NCBI GenBank assembly: GCA_003649695.1 | Contig: QMSR01000043.1 | Span: 1-7,345, forward strand | DNA: 7,345 nucleotides | Reading direction: 5' to 3' | Origin: Thermoplasmata archaeon | GTDB taxonomy: Archaea > Thermoplasmatota > Thermoplasmata > Thermoplasmatales > B87-G9 | In this document: positions 1 to 4,052 of the stretch, piece by piece | How the letters are laid out: every line of letters starts with the position of its first letter | Position numbering within the stretch: position 1 is the first letter of the stretch | Translations under genes and position numbers: made by a program | The notes under the pieces: generated by a model | The model's database searches: none | Told to the model about the DNA's origin: nothing | Seen by the model: only the letters and a program-made list of their open reading frames with translations

Positions 1-13
1 CAAACCAAGGAGG

Positions 14-36
14 AAGAGTTATGGAATATAACTCTT
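14..36. repeat. Perfect 9-bp inverted repeat
   Basis: AAGAGTTAT (14-22) and ATAACTCTT (28-36) pair perfectly around a 5-nt loop, GGAAT. The left arm and loop contain one of the GTTATGGA copies, so this may be a two-sided protein-binding site rather than a transcription signal. No T-run follows, so it is not an intrinsic terminator. Confidence 0.5.
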
Positions 37-168
37 TGAAATACAAGGGATTAAGAGAAGTTAGGGAGAAAGTTATGGAGGTGTTATGAAGATAAGTTTT
101 TGAAAATCAAGGAGTTAGGAAAGTTATGGAGTTATGGAGTTATGGCTTATGCCTTTGGCTTTGCCTTT

Positions 169-231
169 CTCTCTATATATATCTATATATTAAAAAAAAA
201 ATAAATAAAAAATATATAGAGATATAGAGAG
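169..231. repeat. AT-rich imperfect stem-loop between the iteron arms
   Basis: The left arm 169-191 (starting CTCTCTATAT) pairs with the right arm 211-231 (ending ATATAGAGAG), apart from a 2-nt bulge and one mismatch. The A-rich loop includes ten consecutive A residues (192-201). The arms are almost only A, T and CT/GA steps, so the segment would melt or extrude easily. It sits at the symmetry centre of the GTTATGGA array. Confidence 0.55.
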
Positions 232-234
232 CCA

Positions 235-250
235 GGGGGAGGGGGGGGGG
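235..250 (+). repeat. Poly-G tract G5-A-G10
   Basis: Sixteen bases with a single A interruption stand out in a strongly AT-rich region. The tract could form a G-quadruplex on the + strand and is likely to vary in length by slippage. It lies immediately right of the AT-rich stem-loop. Confidence 0.7.
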
Positions 251-392
251 ATAACCATACTCCATAACTCCATAATTCCATAAAAGTCTTGACTTTCAAG
301 GATTTACAAACATAACGCCTCCCTAAACGTCCATAACTTGTCCGATTTTAGCCAAGACTTTGAATTAAAATTATAATTTTTGAAAAAATAAC

Positions 393-421
393 TTGACAAG
401 ATTTTGAACTTATAGTATAAT
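393..421 (+). promoter_or_regulatory. Sigma-70 promoter P1 (perfect consensus)
   Basis: TTGACA at 393-398 and TATAAT at 416-421 are both exact consensus boxes with the ideal 17-bp spacer. The start of transcription would fall near 428. It drives the 52-codon gene at 457. The word TGAAAGTCAA at 427-436, just past the -10 box, also occurs inverted at 289-298 and is a candidate operator. Confidence 0.9.
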
Positions 422-456
422 TGGACTGAAAGTCAAAAAGAGAGGAGGTGGTAAAG

Positions 457-615
457 ATGTTAATAGCTAATGTTGTCGGCATAGAAGCCGACAAAGGAGG
501 TGTTTACATTGTGGTATTGTGGGATGATACAGAGTACAAAATTTACATTCCTAAAGATTGCAAGTTGTCTATTAGTATTGATAGTGAGGACACAGTTATG
601 GTAGAGCAAGCTTAA
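457..615 (+). CDS. Hypothetical 52-aa protein in its own transcription unit
   Basis: ATG at 457 is preceded by a strong Shine-Dalgarno, AGGAGGTG (443-450), and the frame ends with TAA at 613-615. The product begins MLIANVVGIEADKGG and ends in EDTVMVEQA. It is acidic, rich in Val, Ile and Tyr in alternating hydrophobic patterns, and looks like a small all-beta domain. It has no signal peptide, membrane segment or recognisable DNA-binding motif, with one Cys at residue 35. The gene has its own perfect promoter and its own terminator, so it is expressed independently of the packaging operon downstream. That suggests an early or constitutively made small phage protein, but I do not recognise the family and assign no function. 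An internal in-frame GTG (511, residue 19) also has a well-placed AGGAGG at 495-500. Confidence 0.8.
   Translation: MLIANVVGIEADKGGVYIVVLWDDTEYKIYIPKDCKLSISIDSEDTVMVEQA
473..500 (+). promoter_or_regulatory. Hairpin plus internal Shine-Dalgarno inside the 52-codon gene
   Basis: TTGTCGGC (473-480) pairs perfectly with GCCGACAA (487-494) around a 6-nt loop. AGGAGG (495-500) follows directly, and an in-frame GTG comes ten bases later at 511. It could permit an internal start giving a 34-aa product, or slow elongating ribosomes. The AGGAGG also simply encodes part of DKGGV, so chance is possible. Confidence 0.3.
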
Positions 616-632
616 ACTTTTTCACTTTTCTT

Positions 633-670
633 AAAATATCCTCTGGTTTAAACGCCAGAGGATATTTTTT
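633..670 (+). terminator. Rho-independent terminator after the 52-codon gene
   Basis: AAAATATCCTCTGG (633-646) and CCAGAGGATATTTT (655-668) form a perfect 14-bp stem with an 8-nt loop, and the T-run continues to 670. It lies 18 nt after the stop codon at 615 and closes the P1 unit. The A-rich start of the left arm means it may also stop transcription from the other strand. Confidence 0.93.
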
Positions 671-674
671 ATCC

Positions 675-723
675 TTAGCCAGAGCCAGAACCGACGCCGA
701 CCCCGCCAACCCCCCACGCCCTT
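675..723 (+). other. C-rich, G-poor patch
   Basis: This segment is strongly C-rich with few Gs, surrounded by AT-rich DNA, and has no convincing ORF on either strand. On the minus strand it holds runs of 4, 6 and 3 G. C-rich, G-poor RNA directly after a gene resembles a Rho-loading site and could back up the hairpin terminator just upstream. It may equally be a compositional oddity. Confidence 0.3.
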
Positions 724-745
724 TAAGAAAGAACAACCCCTATCT

Positions 746-791
746 CCCAAATTTTTCCCAAAATTTTTCCCAAAATTTTCCCAAAATTTTT
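746..791. repeat. Four tandem CCCAAAATTTTT repeats (phased A-tracts)
   Basis: Four units of 11-12 bp follow one another: CCCAAATTTTT (746-756), CCCAAAATTTTT (757-768), CCCAAAATTTT (769-779) and CCCAAAATTTTT (780-791). The core AAAATTTT is palindromic, and the spacing is close to one helical turn, the arrangement of intrinsically curved DNA. A further near-copy, ACCAAAATTTT (844-854), lies in the spacer of promoter P2. The array is therefore a candidate operator for a cooperatively binding regulator, or an UP-like bent element for P2. Confidence 0.65.
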
Positions 792-836
792 CCTTTTCCC
801 TTCAGAAAAATTTTTTACAGAAAAATTAGAAAATCC

Positions 837-864
837 TTGACAAACCAAAATTTTGTGATATAAT
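837..864 (+). promoter_or_regulatory. Sigma-70 promoter P2 (extended -10)
   Basis: TTGACA at 837-842 and TATAAT at 859-864 are exact boxes with a 16-bp spacer. TG at 856-857 adds an extended -10. Transcription would start near 871, ahead of the 58-aa ORF, the attenuator-like leader and the terminase operon. The spacer carries a copy of the upstream CCAAAATTTT repeat, so a bound protein would block polymerase. Confidence 0.88.
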
Positions 865-891
865 TTTATTGGAATTGGAGCATTAGAGTTT

Positions 892-913
892 TTTGAAAAA
901 TTATAATTTCAAA
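892..913 (+). repeat. Inverted repeat in the 5' leader of the P2 transcript
   Basis: TTTGAAA (892-898) and TTTCAAA (907-913) pair perfectly across an 8-nt AT loop. The hairpin is weak and has no known role. It lies in the leader upstream of the ATG at 939, which lacks a Shine-Dalgarno. Confidence 0.35.
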
Positions 914-938
914 TTTTTAAATTTAAAAGATTAAAATT

Positions 939-1115
939 ATGGATTGGACAGATGATTTTATTGAGAGGTTTAGGGGGTATAGGTTTTTGGAGAGGTTGAA
1001 GGAGAGGAGGTTTCACGGGAAGTTAATTATAAATTTTTGTGAAGGCACTCCCCAGAGTGTTCATATTGAGTGGTGTGTGAGGGGGAAGAAGAGGGAGTGT
1101 GAGGCGGTAACTTAG
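939..1115 (+). CDS. Hypothetical 58-aa protein, first ORF after P2
   Basis: ATG at 939 opens a 58-codon frame ending TAG at 1113-1115. The product starts MDWTDDFIERFRGYRFLERL. It is basic, with an amphipathic N-terminal helix (about residues 5-25) followed by the beta-like segment GKLIINFCEGTPQSVHIEW (residues 27-45). That helix plus GK-hydrophobic-F-EG pattern recalls small YezD/DUF2292-type proteins, but the match is too weak to assign. A similar segment, GKIVVEFYEG, occurs in the small protein encoded at 6586. No Shine-Dalgarno precedes the ATG; the leader is almost pure A/T. The start is therefore uncertain, although the strong promoter just upstream and codon use like that of the terminase genes favour a real gene. 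It could instead be a leader peptide acting on the attenuator that follows. Confidence 0.55.
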   Translation: MDWTDDFIERFRGYRFLERLKERRFHGKLIINFCEGTPQSVHIEWCVRGKKRECEAVT

Positions 1116-1168
1116 ATTTCTGACAAGAAATCGGCAATCCTGAAGTAGGAAGCCCACTTTTCTACTCT
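1115..1168 (+). promoter_or_regulatory. Attenuator-like leader: anti-terminator structures
   Basis: Three elements precede the terminator. GATTTCT (1115-1121) pairs with AGAAATC (1126-1132). GGC/TCCT (1133-1141) can pair with AGGA/GCC (1147-1154). Most tellingly, AGTAGGAAG (1144-1152) pairs with CTTTTCTACT (1157-1166) around a CCCA loop, with one bulged T. The same CTTTTCTACT is the 5' arm of the terminator, which pairs with a second copy of AGTAGGAAG at 1189-1197. The two structures exclude each other, as in attenuators and riboswitch expression platforms. No known riboswitch class is recognised. Confidence 0.45.
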
Positions 1169-1211
1169 CAACTTGAAAGCGGGTGCAGAGTAGGAAGTGG
1201 GTTTTATTTTT
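1153..1211 (+). terminator. Terminator-like hairpin ahead of the packaging operon
   Basis: CCCACTTTTCTACTCT (1153-1168) pairs with AGAGTAGGAAGTGGG (1187-1201) with one bulge and one G-U pair, about 15 bp in all. An 18-nt loop separates the arms, and the T-rich TTTTATTTTT follows (1202-1211). It lies between P2 and terS, so either it limits read-through or another promoter has been missed. Together with the overlapping alternative hairpin it reads as a conditional terminator. The GTG at 1197 lies within its 3' arm. Confidence 0.65.
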
Positions 1212-1217
1212 AATAGG

Positions 1218-1388
1218 ATGTTTTTGGTGGTTGCGACAGCTTATAAGAAGGTTTTGGAGATGATGGTTGCGAAGGACTTGATGGATGCGAGAGTTTGTGG
1301 GGAGATGTTGGAGAATAGGTTTCCTAATTGTGAGGTGTTGGTTTTAGAGGTTAAAGGGGTGAAGAGAGGTGGAAGGAAAAAGGTATAG
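1218..1388 (+). CDS. Hypothetical 56-aa protein upstream of terS
   Basis: The frame runs from ATG 1218 to TAG 1386-1388. A GTG at 1197 would add seven residues but lies inside the terminator stem, so the ATG is preferred. The product starts MFLVVATAYKKVLEMMVAKD and ends in the basic stretch KGVKRGGRKKV. Its N-terminal half looks helical, and the segment NCEVLVLEVKG (residues 39-49) looks like a beta strand. No domain is recognised, and there is no good Shine-Dalgarno: only AGG directly touches the ATG. Support comes from G-rich codon use identical to terS and terL, and from its 20-nt overlap with the terS start, which would couple their translation. It may be a small packaging accessory, but that is positional inference only. 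Confidence 0.45.
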   Translation: MFLVVATAYKKVLEMMVAKDLMDARVCGEMLENRFPNCEVLVLEVKGVKRGGRKKV

Positions 1389-1857
1389 TGAAAATACGGA
1401 GAAGTTGATGCCGAAGAAGTTGAGTAGTAGGCATAGGGCGTTGATGAGGAGGTTGCTTGCGGGGATGACTTTGAAAGAGGCTTGTCAGGAGTTGGGGTAT
1501 AGTGAAGGAAGGGCGAGTTTGATTGTGAATAGTCCGTTGTTTCAAGAGGAGATGGAGAAGATGAGGAAAGAGATTGAAGGGAAGTTTGTGGAGGCGGAAG
1601 GAGAGAAGATACATATAGATTTAGTGAGGGAAAGGTTGAAGAGGTTGAGTGAGAAGGCGGTAGAAGCGTTAGAGGATTGTTTGAGCGATAGGAGTGGGAG
1701 TGTGAGAGTGAGTGCAGCGAAGGAAATACTTGATAGAAGCGGGTTGGTGAAGGAGGAGAAAGGAGAGACGGATTTGTATGTTCATCCTACTCCTGGGTTG
1801 ATTGAGGCGTTGAAGACGCTTGGAAAGGTGTTGAAGGAAGATGGAGATACTGAGTAA
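1369..1857 (+). CDS. terS: Terminase small subunit (DNA-recognition component of packaging motor)
   Basis: TerS binds the phage packaging site and loads the large subunit onto concatemeric DNA. The call rests on an N-terminal helix-turn-helix of the small-terminase type, RALMRRLLAGMTLKEACQEL then GYSEGRASLIVNSPLFQEEM (about residues 23-62). A long charged helical region follows (about 63-105), suited to oligomerisation. Next comes a repeat-like segment, VRVSAAKEILDRSGLV (about 111-126), common near the C-terminus of these proteins. At 162 aa the length is normal. Its place directly before terL is diagnostic. The start is ambiguous. GTG 1369 has only a weak upstream AAAGGGG and overlaps the previous ORF by 20 nt. 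ATG 1408 (residue 14, MPKKLSSRHRAL) has GGAG six bases upstream and may be the true start. The 3' end overlaps terL by 17 nt. Confidence 0.85.
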   Translation: MEGKRYSENTEKLMPKKLSSRHRALMRRLLAGMTLKEACQELGYSEGRASLIVNSPLFQEEMEKMRKEIEGKFVEAEGEKIHIDLVRERLKRLSEKAVEALEDCLSDRSGSVRVSAAKEILDRSGLVKEEKGETDLYVHPTPGLIEALKTLGKVLKEDGDTE

Positions 1858-3364
1858 GAGTGAGTTGAATAAGTTGAGGGAGTTTTGTTTGAAGTGGTTT
1901 TGGTTTTTTGCTCAGACTTTTACCGACCCCGATTATTTTGATGTTGGACTTCATAGGGAGCTTTGTGAGTTTCTTCAGCAAAAGGTGGGAGAAGGGGTGG
2001 TGAAGGTGGTTATTTTGCCTAGGACTTTTATTAAGACTACTATTGCGGGGAAGTTATATCCGTTGTGGAGAGCAACGAGAGAGCCGAAGATTAGGTGTTT
2101 GATTACTTCGAATACTTCCCCTAATGCGGAGAAGACGGTTCATTCGATTAGGACGATGGTGGAGAGTAATAAGTTTTATCAGGCTTTGTTTCCTGAGGTG
2201 ATACCGAAGTTTAATAAGGTGAGGTGGAGTGATAGGTGTGCGTGTTTGAATAGGGAGGAGGATTATCCTGAAGGGACTTTTGAGGCGGCTGGTGTGGGGG
2301 CGAATATTATTAGACGGCACTATAACTTGATTGTTGAGGATGATACGGTGGCGCCGAAGAAAGATGATTTGACTGGGCAGGAGGCGATGCCGAGTAGGGA
2401 TGATATTGAGAAGGCGGTTGGTTTTCATAAATTGACTATCCCGTTGTTGATAAATAGTGATGATGAGAGGTTAGTGGTAGGGACGAGATGGTGTGATTAC
2501 GACCATATAAATTGGATTTTGGAGAATGAGAAGTGTGTGGTGTTTGATAGACCTGCGTTGGTGGAGGGAAAGCCGACGTATAAGAGGTTTAGTTTGGAGA
2601 GGTTGGAAGGGATTAGGATGAGTATGGGGACGTATATGTTTTCGGCGCTTTATCTTAATAAACCGAAGGCGAGAGAGTTTATGACGTTTAAGCCTGAGTG
2701 GATTAGGTATTATGAGGAGGAAGAGTTGCCTGAGGAAGGAGATGTTGTGGTTACTATCGACCCTGCTGACCCTCCCTCTTCGAAGAAATCTTTAGGAGAT
2801 TTCAGTGCGATTGTTAGTGTGAAGCATACGAAGAAGGGGTTGTTTGTGAGGAGGTATAGAAGGGAGAGGTTGAGTGATGCGGAGTTGATTAAGAGGGCGT
2901 TTGAGGTGGCTGAGATAGATGGGGCGGTGAAGATTAGGGTGGAGGTGAATAAGTATGCTCACCTTGAGAGTGCGTTTAGAGATGAGATGAGGAGGAGAGG
3001 GAAGTGGTTTATTATTGAGGCGGTGAAGGCGAAGTTGATTGCGAAAGAGGCGAGGATTAAGTTGAGGCTTGCACCGCTTTTTGAGAATGGAGTGATAAGG
3101 TTGAAAAGAGGGATGCGGGAGTTGGAAGAGGAGTTGTTTAGTTTTCCTTATGGAAGTCACGATGATTTGGTTGATGCGTTGAGTTGGCAGATAGATAGAA
3201 GTTTGAATGTGGAGTATGAGAGGAAGGAAGAAAGGAATAGAATTCCTAAGGAATTCAGGATGAGTTGGAAGTTGGAAGAGATTAGGAAGAGTGTGAGGAG
3301 AGGTGTGATGGCAGGGTTTAATTACCCGTTTCAGAAGCAGTTAGGTGGTAATTTCAATTTTTGA
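1841..3364 (+). CDS. terL: Terminase large subunit (packaging ATPase and nuclease)
   Basis: TerL is the motor that cuts concatemeric DNA and drives it through the portal using ATP. The N-terminal ATPase shows a variant Walker A, LPRTFIKTT (residues 59-67). SNTSPNAEK (90-98) follows, then a Walker B-like NLIVEDD (162-168) and the coupling motif LVVGTRW (211-217). The C-terminal RNase H-like nuclease shows acidic metal ligands in VVTIDPAD (D307), GDFSAIV (D320), RVEVN (E368) and HDDLVDAL (D441, D442, D445). The length, 507 aa, is typical and the protein looks intact. ATG 1841 lies inside the end of terS, with AAAGGTG about 10 nt upstream and AAGGAAG directly before it. Codon use is extreme: TTG for most Leu, AGG for most Arg and very few C bases. 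The Walker A lacks the usual GK pair but matches the PRxxxKT form of other phage terminases. Confidence 0.96.
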   Translation: MEILSKSELNKLREFCLKWFWFFAQTFTDPDYFDVGLHRELCEFLQQKVGEGVVKVVILPRTFIKTTIAGKLYPLWRATREPKIRCLITSNTSPNAEKTVHSIRTMVESNKFYQALFPEVIPKFNKVRWSDRCACLNREEDYPEGTFEAAGVGANIIRRHYNLIVEDDTVAPKKDDLTGQEAMPSRDDIEKAVGFHKLTIPLLINSDDERLVVGTRWCDYDHINWILENEKCVVFDRPALVEGKPTYKRFSLERLEGIRMSMGTYMFSALYLNKPKAREFMTFKPEWIRYYEEEELPEEGDVVVTIDPADPPSSKKSLGDFSAIVSVKHTKKGLFVRRYRRERLSDAELIKRAFEVAEIDGAVKIRVEVNKYAHLESAFRDEMRRRGKWFIIEAVKAKLIAKEARIKLRLAPLFENGVIRLKRGMRELEEELFSFPYGSHDDLVDALSWQIDRSLNVEYERKEERNRIPKEFRMSWKLEEIRKSVRRGVMAGFNYPFQKQLGGNFNF

Positions 3365-3372
3365 AATTACTA
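3346..3372 (+). other. Hairpin spanning the terL stop codon
   Basis: GTAATTTCA (3348-3356) and TGAAATTAC (3362-3370) pair perfectly around ATTTT, extendable by a G-U and a T-A pair. The terL stop TGA is the first triplet of the right arm. No T-run follows: the next bases are AAAAGGAGG, the ribosome binding site of the following gene. RNA processing, 3'-end protection or weak attenuation is more likely than termination. Confidence 0.5.
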
Positions 3373-3385
3373 AAAGGAGGTTTAA

Positions 3386-3724
3386 ATGCCAACTTTAAGA
3401 GGAGTTAAAGGATGTAGGGAGTATACACTTCTCGATGGTGTAACATCCCAAACCAATGGTGAATGGGTAGATGTCTCACCTTGGAGAAGAATAACGGTGC
3501 ATATCAAAGGGATAACAAGCGCAACCTGCCAAATTCGGGGGAGTTGTGCACCATCCCAACCAGCTAATAACACAGATGAAGTTCAAATAGGAAGCGACAT
3601 CACCTCTGATAGCCTTGTTGAGATTAGTATGAAGTTAAAATGGTTGAAGGTGAAGGTGAGTAGCTACACTTCAGGAACGATATATGCATACGCGGTAGGA
3701 GATGAGTTAATGCAAAACATTTAA
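3386..3724 (+). CDS. Small beta-rich protein, putative virion (decoration or fibre) component
   Basis: ATG 3386 has a strong AGGAGG at 3375-3380. The 112-aa product starts MPTLRGVKGCREYTLLDGVT and contains GEWVDVSPWRRITVHIKGIT (about 25-44), CQIRGSC (48-54) and LKVKVSSYTSGTIYAYAVGD (90-109). Alternating hydrophobic residues, abundant Thr, Ser and Gly and few helix formers point to a beta sandwich. This pattern is seen in small phage head-decoration and fibre-like proteins near terminase and portal genes. No enzyme motif is visible. Codon use changes sharply here: C-ending and CTC/CTT codons reappear after the C-poor terL, suggesting a different history or expression demand. It is the first gene after the hairpin at the terL stop. 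The virion role is inferred from fold pattern and position, not from a recognised family. Confidence 0.65.
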   Translation: MPTLRGVKGCREYTLLDGVTSQTNGEWVDVSPWRRITVHIKGITSATCQIRGSCAPSQPANNTDEVQIGSDITSDSLVEISMKLKWLKVKVSSYTSGTIYAYAVGDELMQNI

Positions 3725-3730
3725 GATAAG

Positions 3731-3877
3731 ATGTCAATAGTAAAGAAGGAAGAGTTTATAGAGAGGTATTTAGAGATGTTAAAGAAGAAGTTAGAGGAAG
3801 TTCTCCCTGAAGAGGGCTTCTTCTACGAAATGGTAGAGAAAACGGAAGAGGTTAAAAATGAAAGGGAAAAAGTTTAA
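3731..3877 (+). CDS. Hypothetical 48-aa charged helical protein
   Basis: The frame from ATG 3731 to TAA 3875-3877 exactly fills the space between two neighbours. It starts six bases after the preceding stop and overlaps the next gene by 20 nt. The product starts MSIVKKEEFIERYLEMLKKK and ends TEEVKNEREKV. It is very rich in Lys and Glu and probably one or two amphipathic helices broken near LPEEGFF (25-31). There is no membrane segment, cysteine or known motif. The upstream AAGATAAG is a weak ribosome binding site, so expression may depend on coupling to the previous gene. Position and lack of an alternative frame support it; function is unknown. A helical partner of head assembly proteins is conceivable. 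Confidence 0.6.
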   Translation: MSIVKKEEFIERYLEMLKKKLEEVLPEEGFFYEMVEKTEEVKNEREKV

Positions 3878-4052
3878 GATTGTAGCAAAATGTGGATATG
3901 TAGAGTTTACCGTGGGAGATAAGAAGATGTGTATAGGTTGCGACTTTGTGGAAGAGGTTAGTTTTGCTTTTAGAGCAGCCGACGACTTGTATCGAAACAA
4001 CTTAAAAGGTGAAGAAGTGGTGGTAGTGGAGGAGGTGCTAAATGCCAGCTAG
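3858..4052 (+). CDS. Hypothetical 64-aa protein with a CxxC pair
   Basis: ATG 3858 lies inside the end of the previous gene, with GGAAGAGG (3844-3851) seven bases upstream. The product starts MKGKKFKIVAKCGYVEFTVG and has cysteines at 12, 25 and 28 (KMCIGCDF), which could hold a metal or simply be structural. The first 30 residues look beta-rich, the middle (SFAFRAADDLYRNN) helical, and the tail EEVVVVEEVL a strand. No family is recognised. The stop overlaps the next gene by 11 nt. Tight packing in the operon and a reasonable ribosome binding site make it a likely real gene. Confidence 0.65.
   Translation: MKGKKFKIVAKCGYVEFTVGDKKMCIGCDFVEEVSFAFRAADDLYRNNLKGEEVVVVEEVLNAS

Larger units (their letters stand above)
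1..340. repeat. Iteron-like array of GTTATGGA, inverted about an AT-rich centre
   Basis: This gene-free stretch carries repeated copies of the 8-bp word GTTATGGA. Plus-strand copies lie at 18-25, 72-79, 83-90 (one mismatch), 123-130, 131-138 and 139-146 (last base differs). The last three are in tandem. On the right the word is inverted (TCCATAAC or one-base variants) at 261-268, 269-276, 277-284 and 330-337, with poorer copies at 251-258 and 309-316. The two sets flank an AT-rich hairpin (169-231). Tandem words beside an AT-rich unwinding region resemble plasmid and phage replication origins. A site for a DNA-packaging or partition protein is also possible, since terminase genes follow within about 1 kb. 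No protein-coding frame with a ribosome binding site was found on either strand here. Confidence 0.6.

Noticed and set aside
1..340. Terminal inverted repeats of an insertion sequence
   Set aside because: No transposase frame lies between the arms, the spacing is under 200 bp, and the repeats are short multi-copy words rather than one pair of ends.
746..791. CRISPR-like array
   Set aside because: The repeats are contiguous 11-12 bp units with no spacers; they are phased A-tracts, not CRISPR repeats.
1133..1201. tRNA gene
   Set aside because: There is no T-loop GGTTCGAATCC-type sequence, anticodon arm or CCA-compatible acceptor stem; the pairing fits a terminator and its alternative instead.
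1197..1217. GTG start extending the 56-aa ORF upstream
   Set aside because: The codon lies inside the 3' arm of the terminator-like hairpin and has no ribosome binding site at proper spacing; ATG 1218 is simpler.
1351..1614. Minus-strand ORF opposite terS, and similar ones at 2054-2428 and 2792-3160
   Set aside because: They arise because G-rich, C-poor codons on the + strand give few stops on the other. Their products are low-complexity, rich in Leu, His, Pro and Arg, and lie wholly inside confident genes.
3382..3573. Minus-strand ORF across the beta-rich gene, plus 3791-4000, 3970-4173, 4094-4324 and 6241-6519
   Set aside because: All lie opposite better-supported + genes, have no sensible ribosome binding site and show no recognisable protein features.
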